From: UBA2022 sp964621555 | GTDB lineage: Bacteria; Patescibacteriota; Dojkabacteria; SC72 | Reading direction: 5' to 3' | Assembly: GCA_964621555.1 (NCBI GenBank) | Contig: CAZUOO010000011.1 | Location: 1 to 26,315, forward strand | DNA length: 26,315 bases | In this document: positions 8,485 through 16,826 of the stretch, piece by piece | Numbering within the stretch: position 1 is the first letter of the stretch | Layout of the letters: each line of letters starts with the position of its first letter | Notes under the pieces: generated by a model | Seen by the model: only the letters and a program-made list of their open reading frames with translations | The model's database searches: none | Told to the model about the DNA's origin: nothing | Program-made: the position numbers and the translations under genes

Positions 8485-10731
8485 GTGCTATTGTCAAAGG
8501 ATGATTATAATAATATATTTATAAGGTACATGGGAAGAAAGAAAAAAGATAAAAAATCAAAAGAGCTAAACATTAACAGCGATGAGACACGAATATTCGC
8601 TGGTATTTTGCTACTGCTACTCAGCACTGCGCTCATAATTTCACCGTTTTTTGACTCACAACTTCTAAGAAAAGTAGTAGAGATATTTGGATACAGCTCT
8701 ATTATGTTTGGACTAACTACACTATACCTCGCAATGAGACTATTAAGCTCCAAACCTTTCTTTAAGTCATGGAAACTGCAAGCTGGATTACTTATATTCT
8801 CATTTACTCTTGCCGCATTCCTTACGTTTTGGGTACCAAGCGAGCAACTTCAGGAAACCACATTATTTGAGCTTCCAGCTGGAGAAATAGGGAAAACATT
8901 ACACATATTCTTGCTCTCATATCTAGGGAAATTTCTAGAATTCATCCTACTTATTATCTCATTTATTATTTCGATATCCCTAATTACAAGTATTAAACTA
9001 ACTCAGCTAAGAGACTATGTAGAGAAGGCATTTGATGAAACCGCAGATGGAGTACAGTTCAAGGGCACACTACAGGAGGAGATTCGACCTGACAGCCCAA
9101 CACCCGAACTTGGCGAGAACACTAAAATACACGGACTCTCTGGAGAATCAACACTTGACGGGGACGACAAAGAGATTGTCTTCACCTCTAATAATAACAA
9201 CAGACCTGACGGCAGCAGACCAACCCCTTCAATAACATCCAATAATACAGATGGGGGATTAGAACTGGAAGGTGATGCACCTAAATATGCAAACTGGAAA
9301 TTCCCACCGATCGACCTATTACAAGACCCAGTTATCCAGCCCCAGAATAAAGAGGTATTCAAGAAGAATGCTCTAATAATAGAACAAACCCTTAGAAGTT
9401 TTGGAGTACTAGCTAAAGTAGCGGAAATTTCAGTAGGCCCAACCGTAGTACAGTATGCCCTAAGTATTAGCGTGGGAATAAAGGTATCTAAGGTAAGAAA
9501 CCTCACCAACGATATTGCACTCGCACTCGCAGCGCCTGCTTCCAGCGTTAGAATCGAAGCCCCAATCCCTGGAACATCACTAATAGGTATTGAGGCACCA
9601 AACCCAACTCCAAACTATGTATACGCTAAAGAACTTGCTGCACAGCTAACCAGAGAGAAGGATAAATACCAACTACCATTAATACTAGGAAAAGACGTTA
9701 CAGGTAAGATGATAATAAGAGACCTGGCAGACCTCCCTCATGTATTGGTAGCAGGTGCAACAGGTACCGGTAAGTCCGTAGGTATTAACTCAATGCTACT
9801 AGGTCTTCTCCTAACCAAATCTCCAGATGAGCTGAGATTTCTCTTGGTCGACCCAAAGATGGTAGAAATGGCTCCATATAACGGAATTCCACACCTCCTA
9901 ACTCCAGTAATTACAGACATGGAGCTAGTCGTAAACGCACTTCAATGGGCACTTGAGGAAATGTTGAAGCGATACCGAATACTAAAACAGGTGGGCGTTA
10001 AGAAAATTACAGAGTATAACCAAAAGATGGGATTCAGTGCTATGCCATACATTGTGATAGTAATTGATGAGATGGCAGACCTAATGCTCTCAACTGGCGT
10101 AGACGTAGAAACAAAGATAGTACGTCTTGCACAGATGGCGCGTGCAGTTGGTATACACCTAATCCTTGCCACACAAAGACCTTCTGTAAATGTAATCACG
10201 GGACTCATTAAGGCAAACATGCCTGGTAGAGTTGCCTTTAGTGTAACCACCGCAATAGACTCGAGGGTTGTAATAGACCAGATTGGCGCAGAAACACTTC
10301 TTGGGAAGGGAGATATGCTTTTCAAATCACCATCCCACCCAAGACCAGTTAGAATACAGGGTGCATTAACAGACAACAACGATCTAGACAATGTAATAAA
10401 CTACATTAAAGATCAAACAGAAACAGTCGAATACCACGACGAAGTCACAAGTGCCAAACAATCAGATAAGAAGGGGGAGTCAACATCTACATTCGAAGAC
10501 CCGATATTTAGACAAGCCTTAGAGGTGATAACCAATGCACAGAAAGCATCCGCCTCACTATTACAAAGAAAACTTAGAATCGGATATAATAGAGCAGCGA
10601 GACTAATGGATGAACTTGAGGAGGCCGGAGCGATTGGCGCACCAGATGGTAGCAATCCAAGAAAAGTATTAATCACAAGTCCAAGCCAAATTCTCGGAAG
10701 CTCAACGGAAGAAGATCTGCCCCAAGAATAA
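8485..10731 (+). CDS. ftsK: FtsK/SpoIIIE-family DNA translocase
   Basis: Membrane-anchored DNA pump that moves chromosome DNA through the closing septum. Four or five hydrophobic segments lie within residues 30-175, followed by an acidic, Ser/Thr/Asn-rich linker (about 180-265). The motor comes next, with Walker A GATGTGKS at residues 424-431 and Walker B IVIVIDEMADL at 523-533, and ATQRPSVNVITGLIKANMPGR downstream. A C-terminal winged-helix gamma domain (about 672-735, with NRAARLMDELEEAGAIG) ends the protein; in the family this reads the polarity sequence on the chromosome. The start is uncertain. GTG at 8485 fits a leaderless promoter; ATG at 8530 begins MGRKKKDKKSK, a typical FtsK N-terminus, and has an AAGG a few bases upstream. 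The gene diverges from rpoB and runs 18 nt ahead of a rodZ-like gene. Confidence 0.95.
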   Translation: MLLSKDDYNNIFIRYMGRKKKDKKSKELNINSDETRIFAGILLLLLSTALIISPFFDSQLLRKVVEIFGYSSIMFGLTTLYLAMRLLSSKPFFKSWKLQAGLLIFSFTLAAFLTFWVPSEQLQETTLFELPAGEIGKTLHIFLLSYLGKFLEFILLIISFIISISLITSIKLTQLRDYVEKAFDETADGVQFKGTLQEEIRPDSPTPELGENTKIHGLSGESTLDGDDKEIVFTSNNNNRPDGSRPTPSITSNNTDGGLELEGDAPKYANWKFPPIDLLQDPVIQPQNKEVFKKNALIIEQTLRSFGVLAKVAEISVGPTVVQYALSISVGIKVSKVRNLTNDIALALAAPASSVRIEAPIPGTSLIGIEAPNPTPNYVYAKELAAQLTREKDKYQLPLILGKDVTGKMIIRDLADLPHVLVAGATGTGKSVGINSMLLGLLLTKSPDELRFLLVDPKMVEMAPYNGIPHLLTPVITDMELVVNALQWALEEMLKRYRILKQVGVKKITEYNQKMGFSAMPYIVIVIDEMADLMLSTGVDVETKIVRLAQMARAVGIHLILATQRPSVNVITGLIKANMPGRVAFSVTTAIDSRVVIDQIGAETLLGKGDMLFKSPSHPRPVRIQGALTDNNDLDNVINYIKDQTETVEYHDEVTSAKQSDKKGESTSTFEDPIFRQALEVITNAQKASASLLQRKLRIGYNRAARLMDELEEAGAIGAPDGSNPRKVLITSPSQILGSSTEEDLPQE

Positions 10732-10749
10732 ATAAGTGCTAACAATTAT

Positions 10750-11709
10750 ATGCTAACCCCTGGACAAATATTACAAAAAAGAAGAATGGACTTGCGTAAA
10801 AGCATTCCACAAGTATCACAAGAAACCAAGATACAAGAGAAGTATATAAAGTTGCTTGAATCAGAGGACTATTCACAGTTTGACTCAAACGTATTCATCA
10901 ATGGATTCATGAAGATATACTCAGAGCATCTTGGATTAGATGTAGAGAAGATGTTGGCACTATACAGACGCTCAGACAAGGCATTGAAAGAGACTCCTAA
11001 GAAACCTACATCAAAGGTTAAGGATAATCGCAAGTTTGATATATCAAAGATTGTAACCCCAATAAATGTAATCATATTAATAGCGGTATTAACAATTGGC
11101 ACATTAATCTTCTTCACCGTAAACAGGTATAACCAACTACAGCAGAAGCCTTCAATAGAAATCAGCTCACCAGAAAACAATCTGATAACAGAAGAAAGTA
11201 CTGTAGAGATCCAGGGAAAGATAACGCCAACCAACAGATTAACCATAAATGAAGAAAGGGTTGATGTAGACAGCAAAGGAATATTCACAAAAGAATATGA
11301 TATTAGTATTGGCGAGACAATTTTCACGATTGAAGTAGAAGATCCAAATACTGAAGTTAAGAACATTAAAACACTCAGAATAGAGAGAGTGGTAAAGAGC
11401 GTAGAAATAGAAGATCCCGAGGAAAAGCCTGAGGAGAAGAAAGAATACACTGCATACTTAGAAATCACCGGAAGCGCAACATGGCTCCAATTAAGCATTG
11501 ATGGCTCTCAGAAAATTGCGCAGGCAGTGCTCCCAGGAAAAACAGATTCCTTTACAGTAGTAGAATCCCTTGAGCTAGTTACAGGTAAGCCCACAAACAC
11601 CAAACTATATATTAACAACCAAGAGATCATACTAAATTTAAATTCATCAACAGGAGTAGCTTCAATTTCCTGTACAATAGAGAACAACGAACTAAACTGC
11701 CCGAAATAA
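10750..11709 (+). CDS. RodZ-like membrane protein with N-terminal HTH
   Basis: Bitopic cell-shape or division protein of the RodZ type. Residues 1-75 form a RodZ-style helix-turn-helix domain (GQILQKRRMDLRKSIPQVSQ, then YIKLLESEDYSQF and FINGFMKIYSEHLGLD), which in RodZ binds MreB. A basic linker leads to one membrane segment at about 102-124. The outer part has an Ig-like or glucodextranase-B-like repeat (about 133-215, SPENNLITEESTVEIQGK) and a C-terminal DUF4115-type beta domain (about 232-300, including ATWLQLSIDG and VLPGKTDSFTV). The domain order is that of RodZ, but no mreB is in view and the partner is unknown. It lies 18 nt after ftsK and 18 nt before dnaG, so ftsK and this gene probably form one unit for division and shape. 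Confidence 0.85.
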   Translation: MLTPGQILQKRRMDLRKSIPQVSQETKIQEKYIKLLESEDYSQFDSNVFINGFMKIYSEHLGLDVEKMLALYRRSDKALKETPKKPTSKVKDNRKFDISKIVTPINVIILIAVLTIGTLIFFTVNRYNQLQQKPSIEISSPENNLITEESTVEIQGKITPTNRLTINEERVDVDSKGIFTKEYDISIGETIFTIEVEDPNTEVKNIKTLRIERVVKSVEIEDPEEKPEEKKEYTAYLEITGSATWLQLSIDGSQKIAQAVLPGKTDSFTVVESLELVTGKPTNTKLYINNQEIILNLNSSTGVASISCTIENNELNCPK

Positions 11710-11715
11710 AAAAGG

Positions 11716-11721
11716 TATAAT
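11716..11721 (+). promoter_or_regulatory. TATAAT -10 for leaderless dnaG transcript
   Basis: A perfect TATAAT lies exactly 6 nt before the dnaG ATG at 11728, placing the predicted +1 on the A of the start codon. The -35 position is weak (TAAACT, 17 bp upstream). Confidence 0.55.
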
Positions 11722-11727
11722 ATATAC

Positions 11728-13425
11728 ATGAACAATGACGGCAAAATAGATCTCATAAAAGAGAGGGTTGATATCGTAACCGTAGTTGAGAGATACGTGA
11801 AGCTCAAACAGAGTGGTAAGAATTTCTCTGGACTATGCCCATTTCACAGTGAAAAAACCCCCTCCTTCAATGTAAGTCCTGATATTCAAATATTCAAATG
11901 CTTTGGATGTGGCAAGTCGGGAGACATCTTTACCTTTATTCAGGAAATAGAGAAAATTGAATTTAGAGAGGCGCTAGAAAAGCTCGCCAAGGAGGCTGGA
12001 ATAGAGCTAGATAAGAAGGAAGACCATGATCCATACAAGATGTACTACGATCTAAACTACCTAGCCTCAGAGATTTACATTAGACTTCTTAAGTCTGACA
12101 AAACAGCCCTAACCTACGTCAAAGAACGAGGATTCACTGATTCAGATATAGAAACATTTAGAATTGGATTTGCCCCTAACACTAATATAGTACTAAAGAA
12201 AGTCAAAGAAAGGTTTAAACTAACCAAGAAACAACTGCTTGACTGTGGACTATTTGTAGAGAAAAATGGTCAGTTAAGAGATAAGTATATTAATAGAATA
12301 GTTTTCCCTATAACTTCACCTGCAGGTAAAATAATCGGATTTACAGGTAGGGTACTTCCTGGTAACGACTACGGCCCTAAATACATAAACTCCCCTGAAA
12401 CACCTGTATTTCATAAATCGAGAAATGTCTACGGACTTCACCAATCAAAGTCACATATTAGAAAAGAAGACCTCTGTATTATCTGCGAAGGCACAACCGA
12501 CGTAATATCTGCACATAGAGTAGGGTTAAAGAATATCGTAGCACCACTTGGCACAAGTATAACCTTAGATCAATTGAAATTAGTTTCACAATTTACACAG
12601 AATATTCTATTCATATTCGACAGCGATTTTGCCGGCCAGAAAGCACTTGAGCGTGCTTTCACACTATCCGAAAAGATTGGGCTTAATACCTACGCAATTA
12701 GTACTTCTCCACATAATGATATTGACGACATGATCCAGAAAGACGCAAACGGACTAAAGAGCAGGGTTAATAAAAGCAAGGTAGATACATTCACATATCT
12801 CGTCGGTAAATTCATAGAGTCCACCAACCTAACTCGCCTTGAAAACCAGATAAAATTAAAAGAGTATATTAAAACGCTTCTAAAAGAGGTAACCGATCGA
12901 GAGAAATACAACTTTTACATGGAACGTGCAGAACTACTTTCCAATTCCACCAGTAATTATGAGAAAGACAGCATGAATATGAGCCCTATAAAACAGACTC
13001 AGATACAAAACAAGAAACAGTCGGGCATTAATTTCGAAGAACTATACCTAAAAATACTACTGGAGGATGACGCAATATCTATCAGAAAAGACCATGAGTT
13101 AACATACTTTTCAGACCCACGAGTAGTCATGATATTACAAGCTATACCTGCAGATTCGAAGATTGATATTAAACAGTTACACAAGAAACTGGATAATACG
13201 GCACAATCTCTCATAGAAACCCTTCTACTATCTAAATCCTTCGAGGTTACAGAGGATTTAGACAAGATATATCAGAGAATAAAGGGGGTGCACCTTCAAG
13301 CACAACACGTAGACTTACGAGCAAAACTTGCGGCGGCAGAGAAAATGCAAGATAATGCAAAGGCAGAAAGTATCCTGAATGAAATCAGGGAACTCATGAA
13401 TAAAATTAAAAGCGCACGACTTTGA
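11728..13425 (+). CDS. dnaG: DNA primase
   Basis: Makes RNA primers at the replication fork. The N-terminal CHC2-type zinc finger reads CPFHSEKTPSFNVS...CFGCGKSGD (about residues 38-65). The catalytic core follows, with the RNAP-basic motif region (GFTGRVL, about 203-209) and a TOPRIM domain whose acidic residues are visible as CEGTTDV (the usual motif is EGYMDV) and FDSDFAG, with the third acidic group in NDIDDMI. The C-terminal helical part (about 430-565) would bind the DnaB helicase. The 565-residue length is typical. It appears to have its own leaderless promoter. It ends in TGA, sharing bases with the TTG start of the next gene, so translation of the two is probably coupled. Confidence 0.96.
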   Translation: MNNDGKIDLIKERVDIVTVVERYVKLKQSGKNFSGLCPFHSEKTPSFNVSPDIQIFKCFGCGKSGDIFTFIQEIEKIEFREALEKLAKEAGIELDKKEDHDPYKMYYDLNYLASEIYIRLLKSDKTALTYVKERGFTDSDIETFRIGFAPNTNIVLKKVKERFKLTKKQLLDCGLFVEKNGQLRDKYINRIVFPITSPAGKIIGFTGRVLPGNDYGPKYINSPETPVFHKSRNVYGLHQSKSHIRKEDLCIICEGTTDVISAHRVGLKNIVAPLGTSITLDQLKLVSQFTQNILFIFDSDFAGQKALERAFTLSEKIGLNTYAISTSPHNDIDDMIQKDANGLKSRVNKSKVDTFTYLVGKFIESTNLTRLENQIKLKEYIKTLLKEVTDREKYNFYMERAELLSNSTSNYEKDSMNMSPIKQTQIQNKKQSGINFEELYLKILLEDDAISIRKDHELTYFSDPRVVMILQAIPADSKIDIKQLHKKLDNTAQSLIETLLLSKSFEVTEDLDKIYQRIKGVHLQAQHVDLRAKLAAAEKMQDNAKAESILNEIRELMNKIKSARL

Positions 13426-14333
13426 AAATTTCAAACTACGATGAGTATAAGTACGATTACAAAACATACTGGAATAATAGAGAATACGAGAATGAGGCAG
13501 AAAGAATCTACCTGAAAAAAGCTTTTAAGAGCTCAAAGGGAAGATGGTTCATAGATATTGGAGGGTCATTTGGAAGGAATCTAGACCTATACTACAACAA
13601 GTATTCATACCCCGTAATTGTAGACTACTCAATACTTACCCTTCAAAACAACTATAAAGAGATTACCTCTAAATACCCCCATACTGTACTAATTGCTGCA
13701 AATGCATACCACCTACCATTTAAGTCCAATTCTTTTGACGGAGGATTAATGGTCAGAGTATTGCATCACATTGAGAGAAGTCCTGAATACTTCAAAGAGG
13801 TGAGCCGAATACTTAGCAAGGGAGGTATCTATATACAAGAATTTGCAAACAAGTTTCATATTAAAGCCACGCTTAGAGCGCTATTAAAAGGAAAGCTAAA
13901 CTATTTCAACCATGAACCATACCAACAACCTGCAGGAAACTTTGAAGGGACGAAGGGCGAAGCCACAACATTCCTTAACTACAGTCCTAAATACATTAAG
14001 AAAGCTCTAGAACTAAATCATATGGGAATAGCAAGCCAACAGGGAGTCTCCTTCTTTAGAGTTCCGATCCTTAAAAGAATAATCCCTACCAAACTATTAC
14101 TAACTCTCGAGAAAATACTACAAACAATTTCCAAAGGAATATATTTCACACCAAGCGTATTTTTTAAAGCGGTATCAGGTAAAGTGGAAATGGATAAGTA
14201 CGACACGCTATACGAGATTCTCGCTTGCCCCAAATGTAAATCATCACTTAGGTTTAAAAACGAGATAGCAAAGTGCGACAAGTGCAACAACACATACAGG
14301 AAGGAAAACAATATTTGGGATTTTAGAATTTAA
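13422..14333 (+). CDS. SAM-dependent methyltransferase with C-terminal Zn ribbon
   Basis: Class I (Rossmann-fold) methyltransferase. Motif I is FIDIGGSFGRNLDLY near residues 44-58; DYS after strand 2 and FDGGLMVRVLHHIERSPEYF (about 102-121) match the Methyltransf_11 pattern. Residues 265-303 form a Trm112/UPF0434-like zinc ribbon: LACPKCKSSL (C269, C272) and AKCDKCNNTY (C285, C288). In bacterial fusions of this type (for example RlmA-like proteins) the zinc finger is usually at the N-terminus; here it is at the end. The substrate is unknown; the position between dnaG and ksgA, overlapping both, suggests RNA or translation-related methylation but does not prove it. The start is TTG within the dnaG stop (TTGA overlap), and the stop overlaps the ksgA ATG by one base (TAATG). 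Confidence 0.85.
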   Translation: MKISNYDEYKYDYKTYWNNREYENEAERIYLKKAFKSSKGRWFIDIGGSFGRNLDLYYNKYSYPVIVDYSILTLQNNYKEITSKYPHTVLIAANAYHLPFKSNSFDGGLMVRVLHHIERSPEYFKEVSRILSKGGIYIQEFANKFHIKATLRALLKGKLNYFNHEPYQQPAGNFEGTKGEATTFLNYSPKYIKKALELNHMGIASQQGVSFFRVPILKRIIPTKLLLTLEKILQTISKGIYFTPSVFFKAVSGKVEMDKYDTLYEILACPKCKSSLRFKNEIAKCDKCNNTYRKENNIWDFRI

Positions 14334-15070
14334 TGAAACTACATAAATCTTTAGGGCAAAATTTCTTTAACAACCCCAACTTGGCAGATTGGATAGTTGA
14401 AAAGGTAAAAGATACGAATCCATCAACAATAATTGAAATAGGCCCTGGGGATGGATATTTCAGTAAGCGACTTATAGACATAACCAAGAAATTAATCCTA
14501 ATCGAAAAAGACGCAGAGTTGGTATCATTCTTAATGCAAAGACTACCTAAGGCAGAGGTAATAGAGAAAGATATTCTTGACTACGAGCCTAAAATGGAAG
14601 AACTAAAGACTCCCATATCAATATACGGATCTCTTCCATACAATATTTCCAAGCCGATAATTGCCAAGTTCATCCAAATACCTGGAATATCATCTATGCA
14701 TTTCATTATTCAGAAGGAAGTTGCAGAGAAATATGTATACGCAGACGGAAAATCGTCTATACTTTCAATACTTACAACCCTACATGCTCAAGTGAAGATA
14801 TTAAAAATTATCAAACCAGGTAACTTTATCCCCAAACCAAGAGTTGATAGCGCTTTAGTAGAGATAACTCCGATAGACAACCATAGCGGAATAATCATTA
14901 AGAAATTCGAAGAGATTGTAAAAAGCTCATTTAGCAACCCACGTAAAACTCTCAGAAACAACCTAAAACACTTTGATACATCAGGAGTAGACAAAGAGAT
15001 ACTCGATAGACGTGCCGAAACACTCTCTTTCACAGAATACGTAGGTTTATATCAGAAATTAGTGCTATAA
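14333..15070 (+). CDS. ksgA: 16S rRNA (adenine-N6,N6)-dimethyltransferase KsgA
   Basis: RsmA/KsgA, which dimethylates the two adjacent adenines in the 3'-terminal helix 45 of 16S rRNA late in 30S assembly. The N-terminal HKSLGQNFF, SAM-binding IEIGPGDGYFSKRL (about 34-47), acidic IEKD (57-60), and the C-terminal NPRKTLRNNLK block are clear. Motif IV, normally NLPYNIS, is SLPYNIS (Ser100): the catalytic-site asparagine is replaced. At 245 residues it is slightly shorter than the E. coli protein. The start ATG overlaps the stop of the preceding methyltransferase, so the pair is translationally coupled. DnaG-methyltransferase-KsgA form a tight plus-strand unit. Confidence 0.93.
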   Translation: MKLHKSLGQNFFNNPNLADWIVEKVKDTNPSTIIEIGPGDGYFSKRLIDITKKLILIEKDAELVSFLMQRLPKAEVIEKDILDYEPKMEELKTPISIYGSLPYNISKPIIAKFIQIPGISSMHFIIQKEVAEKYVYADGKSSILSILTTLHAQVKILKIIKPGNFIPKPRVDSALVEITPIDNHSGIIIKKFEEIVKSSFSNPRKTLRNNLKHFDTSGVDKEILDRRAETLSFTEYVGLYQKLVL

Positions 15071-15071
15071 T
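15066..15071 (+). promoter_or_regulatory. Possible -10 upstream of the small membrane protein
   Basis: TATAAT overlapping the ksgA stop codon lies 8 nt before the GTG at 15080. The spacing is slightly longer than the 6-nt pattern at other genes and no -35 is seen. Confidence 0.3.
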
Positions 15072-15079
15072 CTGATACC

Positions 15080-15535
15080 GTGCAAAAGAAACCAAAAGAA
15101 GAGAACAAACAGTTAGAGCTAGGGCTTAAATCACCCTTCTCCAACTATATACGCAAGTTCACATCTAGGATATCTGCTTCATTAACTGTATTTGAACTAA
15201 TGAAGTATGCAAAAGATCCGATGGTATGGATATTAAACACACTTTCAATCTCTATGCTAGCTGCACAGATTTACATGGTTCTTGAGAATATTCGAATTTT
15301 ACCAACCCTTCTTCCGCTAATTAACTACTACAATTTTGATGCTATGAAGTTAGTCGGCAGAGAGTATGTATTAATTGTTCCAGGCGTATCACTATTACTA
15401 ATAGTCTTTTCGCTGATGCTTAGCTACAAATGGTACAATCGAGAGAAGGAACTTGTAAAAATACTCCTCTACATACAAACTTTAAGTGTTGGAGTACTCA
15501 CATACCATCTGCTTAAAATTGTAACCTTGTTTTAA
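15080..15535 (+). CDS. Small multi-pass membrane protein, unknown function
   Basis: I do not recognise a family. The 151-residue protein has a charged cytoplasmic-type N-terminus (QKKPKEENKQLELGLKSP, to about residue 35). Three to four hydrophobic segments follow: about 49-68 (WILNTLSISMLAAQIYMVLE), a weaker stretch at 70-85, 95-113 (YVLIVPGVSLLLIVFSLML) and 125-148 (LLYIQTLSVGVLTYHLLKIV). There are no cysteines or obvious catalytic motifs. The start is GTG. Its stop is one base before the ATG of the GT4-family gene, which implies translational coupling and a shared membrane or envelope role. It could be a partner subunit or membrane anchor for that protein. Confidence 0.75.
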   Translation: MQKKPKEENKQLELGLKSPFSNYIRKFTSRISASLTVFELMKYAKDPMVWILNTLSISMLAAQIYMVLENIRILPTLLPLINYYNFDAMKLVGREYVLIVPGVSLLLIVFSLMLSYKWYNREKELVKILLYIQTLSVGVLTYHLLKIVTLF

Positions 15536-15536
15536 A

Positions 15537-16784
15537 ATGGAAAACATAGCCGAAGGAACCACATCGCTACTCAACAATCTAGTAATTCAGGTATCACAAA
15601 TTCCAAACATCTCACCAGAATACTACAAGTACATTAAGTACTTACCAATATTTGCAATCTTTTTTATAACCGCACTGCTGATAAAACCAATACTAGGTAG
15701 AATTGCTGTGAAATTAAATGCTATTGACCTACCCAACGAACTTAGACAGCTAAAACTAAATAAGCATGATCAGACAATGGGGGTAAAAGCGATTCACAAA
15801 GACCCTACCCCATTACTTGGAGGATTAGCCGTAATAATCCCTGTTCTAATAGCTATTCCACTATTTATCAACACAGGAAATATCATCATTCCTTTTTTAA
15901 TTGCAGGAGCAATACTATTACTCGTTGGACTACTTGATGATATATACAACCTACCTGCCCCATTCCAACTAGGTGGACAGCTTGTAGCTTCAGTAATAAT
16001 CGCTTTTTCAATCGTAGACATACCATTTGTAAACAATCCGTTTGGAGGGCTGATAGATCTCAATTGGTTCCAAACAGAAATGAATGTACTTGGCATACTC
16101 TGGAGATTAATAATCCCTGGAGACATCCTGCTTATATTCTGGATAATGCTTTGTACTAACGCTGTAAAGTGGACGGGAGGAATTGGAGGACTACTCGAAA
16201 GCAATATGATAGTGGCATACCTACTCATGTTCATACTAGGCGTTAGGGGTGAAAGCGCATTCATAGCAGTAACTGCAATTGCAATGGCCGGAGGAATTGC
16301 AGGCGGTTGGATATTTGACTTCCCACCTGCCAAAATATTTACAGGTTCTACTGGTAAAACAATGTATGGGTTTATTATCGCTGTACTCGCGGTGGTAAAC
16401 GGAGCGAAAGTCGCTGCAACGATAATAATTCTAGCATTACCACTAATGGATGCAATCTATGTTGTAGTTAATAGATATATACAATTTAGACCCAAAAACC
16501 TTATAGATTTGATGAGAATCAATGGCCCAATGCATTTCCATCATCAGCTATACAAAATGAACTTTACACCACCTCAAATACTACTTATAGAAACAAGTAT
16601 TTCGATATTCTTAGGTATAATTGCTGTTCTTACCACTGGTGCATATAAGTTCTTCTTCCTCTTACTAATAGTCTTTATCCTTCTACTCCTTATTATAGCC
16701 CTAAATAACAAGGCAAGACTTCAAAAAGACAGTGAGATAAAAGAAAGCAAAGAGAAATCCCCTGAGTCAAAATATTCATATTAA
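15537..16784 (+). CDS. GT4-family (MraY/WecA/TagO) membrane protein, probable pseudoenzyme
   Basis: Polytopic membrane protein (about 10 segments) of the polyprenyl-phosphate phospho-sugar transferase fold, which normally joins UDP-sugars to the lipid carrier at the start of peptidoglycan or envelope glycan synthesis. Family marks are HKDPTPLLGGLAV (87-99), LLDD (D134, D135), FDFPPAKIF (260-268) and the HFHH loop (333-336). Several core catalytic residues are missing. The NxxNxxDGxDG loop reads NAVKWTGGIGG (208-218), losing one Asn and both Asp, and the GD(S/T)G nucleophile loop reads GSTG (270-273). The frame is intact across 415 residues, so it is not a decaying pseudogene. It may bind a lipid carrier or nucleotide sugar without transfer, or use altered chemistry. 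It lies one base after the small membrane protein. Confidence 0.85.
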   Translation: MENIAEGTTSLLNNLVIQVSQIPNISPEYYKYIKYLPIFAIFFITALLIKPILGRIAVKLNAIDLPNELRQLKLNKHDQTMGVKAIHKDPTPLLGGLAVIIPVLIAIPLFINTGNIIIPFLIAGAILLLVGLLDDIYNLPAPFQLGGQLVASVIIAFSIVDIPFVNNPFGGLIDLNWFQTEMNVLGILWRLIIPGDILLIFWIMLCTNAVKWTGGIGGLLESNMIVAYLLMFILGVRGESAFIAVTAIAMAGGIAGGWIFDFPPAKIFTGSTGKTMYGFIIAVLAVVNGAKVAATIIILALPLMDAIYVVVNRYIQFRPKNLIDLMRINGPMHFHHQLYKMNFTPPQILLIETSISIFLGIIAVLTTGAYKFFFLLLIVFILLLLIIALNNKARLQKDSEIKESKEKSPESKYSY

Positions 16785-16791
16785 AATGCTG

Positions 16792-16820
16792 TAGACATAG
16801 CTATTCGGCTAGCATATAAT
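16792..16820 (+). promoter_or_regulatory. Predicted leaderless promoter of the PEGA gene
   Basis: TAGACA (5 of 6 consensus) is followed after about 17 bp by a perfect TATAAT at 16815-16820, and then exactly 6 nt by the ATG at 16827. This is the best complete example in the window of a leaderless-type promoter with both elements. Confidence 0.65.
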
Positions 16821-16826
16821 GAAAAT

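Noticed and set aside
9015..9509. A 164-codon minus-strand frame within ftsK
   Set aside because: It is antisense to the ftsK linker and motor region and resembles no known protein; a shadow of the real gene.
10869..11498. A 209-codon open frame on the minus strand opposite the rodZ-like gene
   Set aside because: It lies fully inside a gene with clear HTH and membrane segments, has Ser/Ile/Leu-rich low-complexity composition typical of antisense frames in AT-rich genes, and no start signal.
15537..16784. The GT4 gene as a decaying pseudogene
   Set aside because: There is no frameshift or premature stop over 415 codons, membrane segments and PPAKIF/HxHH motifs are intact, and it is tightly packed with neighbours; a retained non-catalytic protein fits better.
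16797..16813. Small inverted repeat TAGC-TATTCG-GCTA in the spacer of the PEGA promoter, as an operator
   Set aside because: Four-base arms are expected by chance at this length; no second copy was seen in the window.
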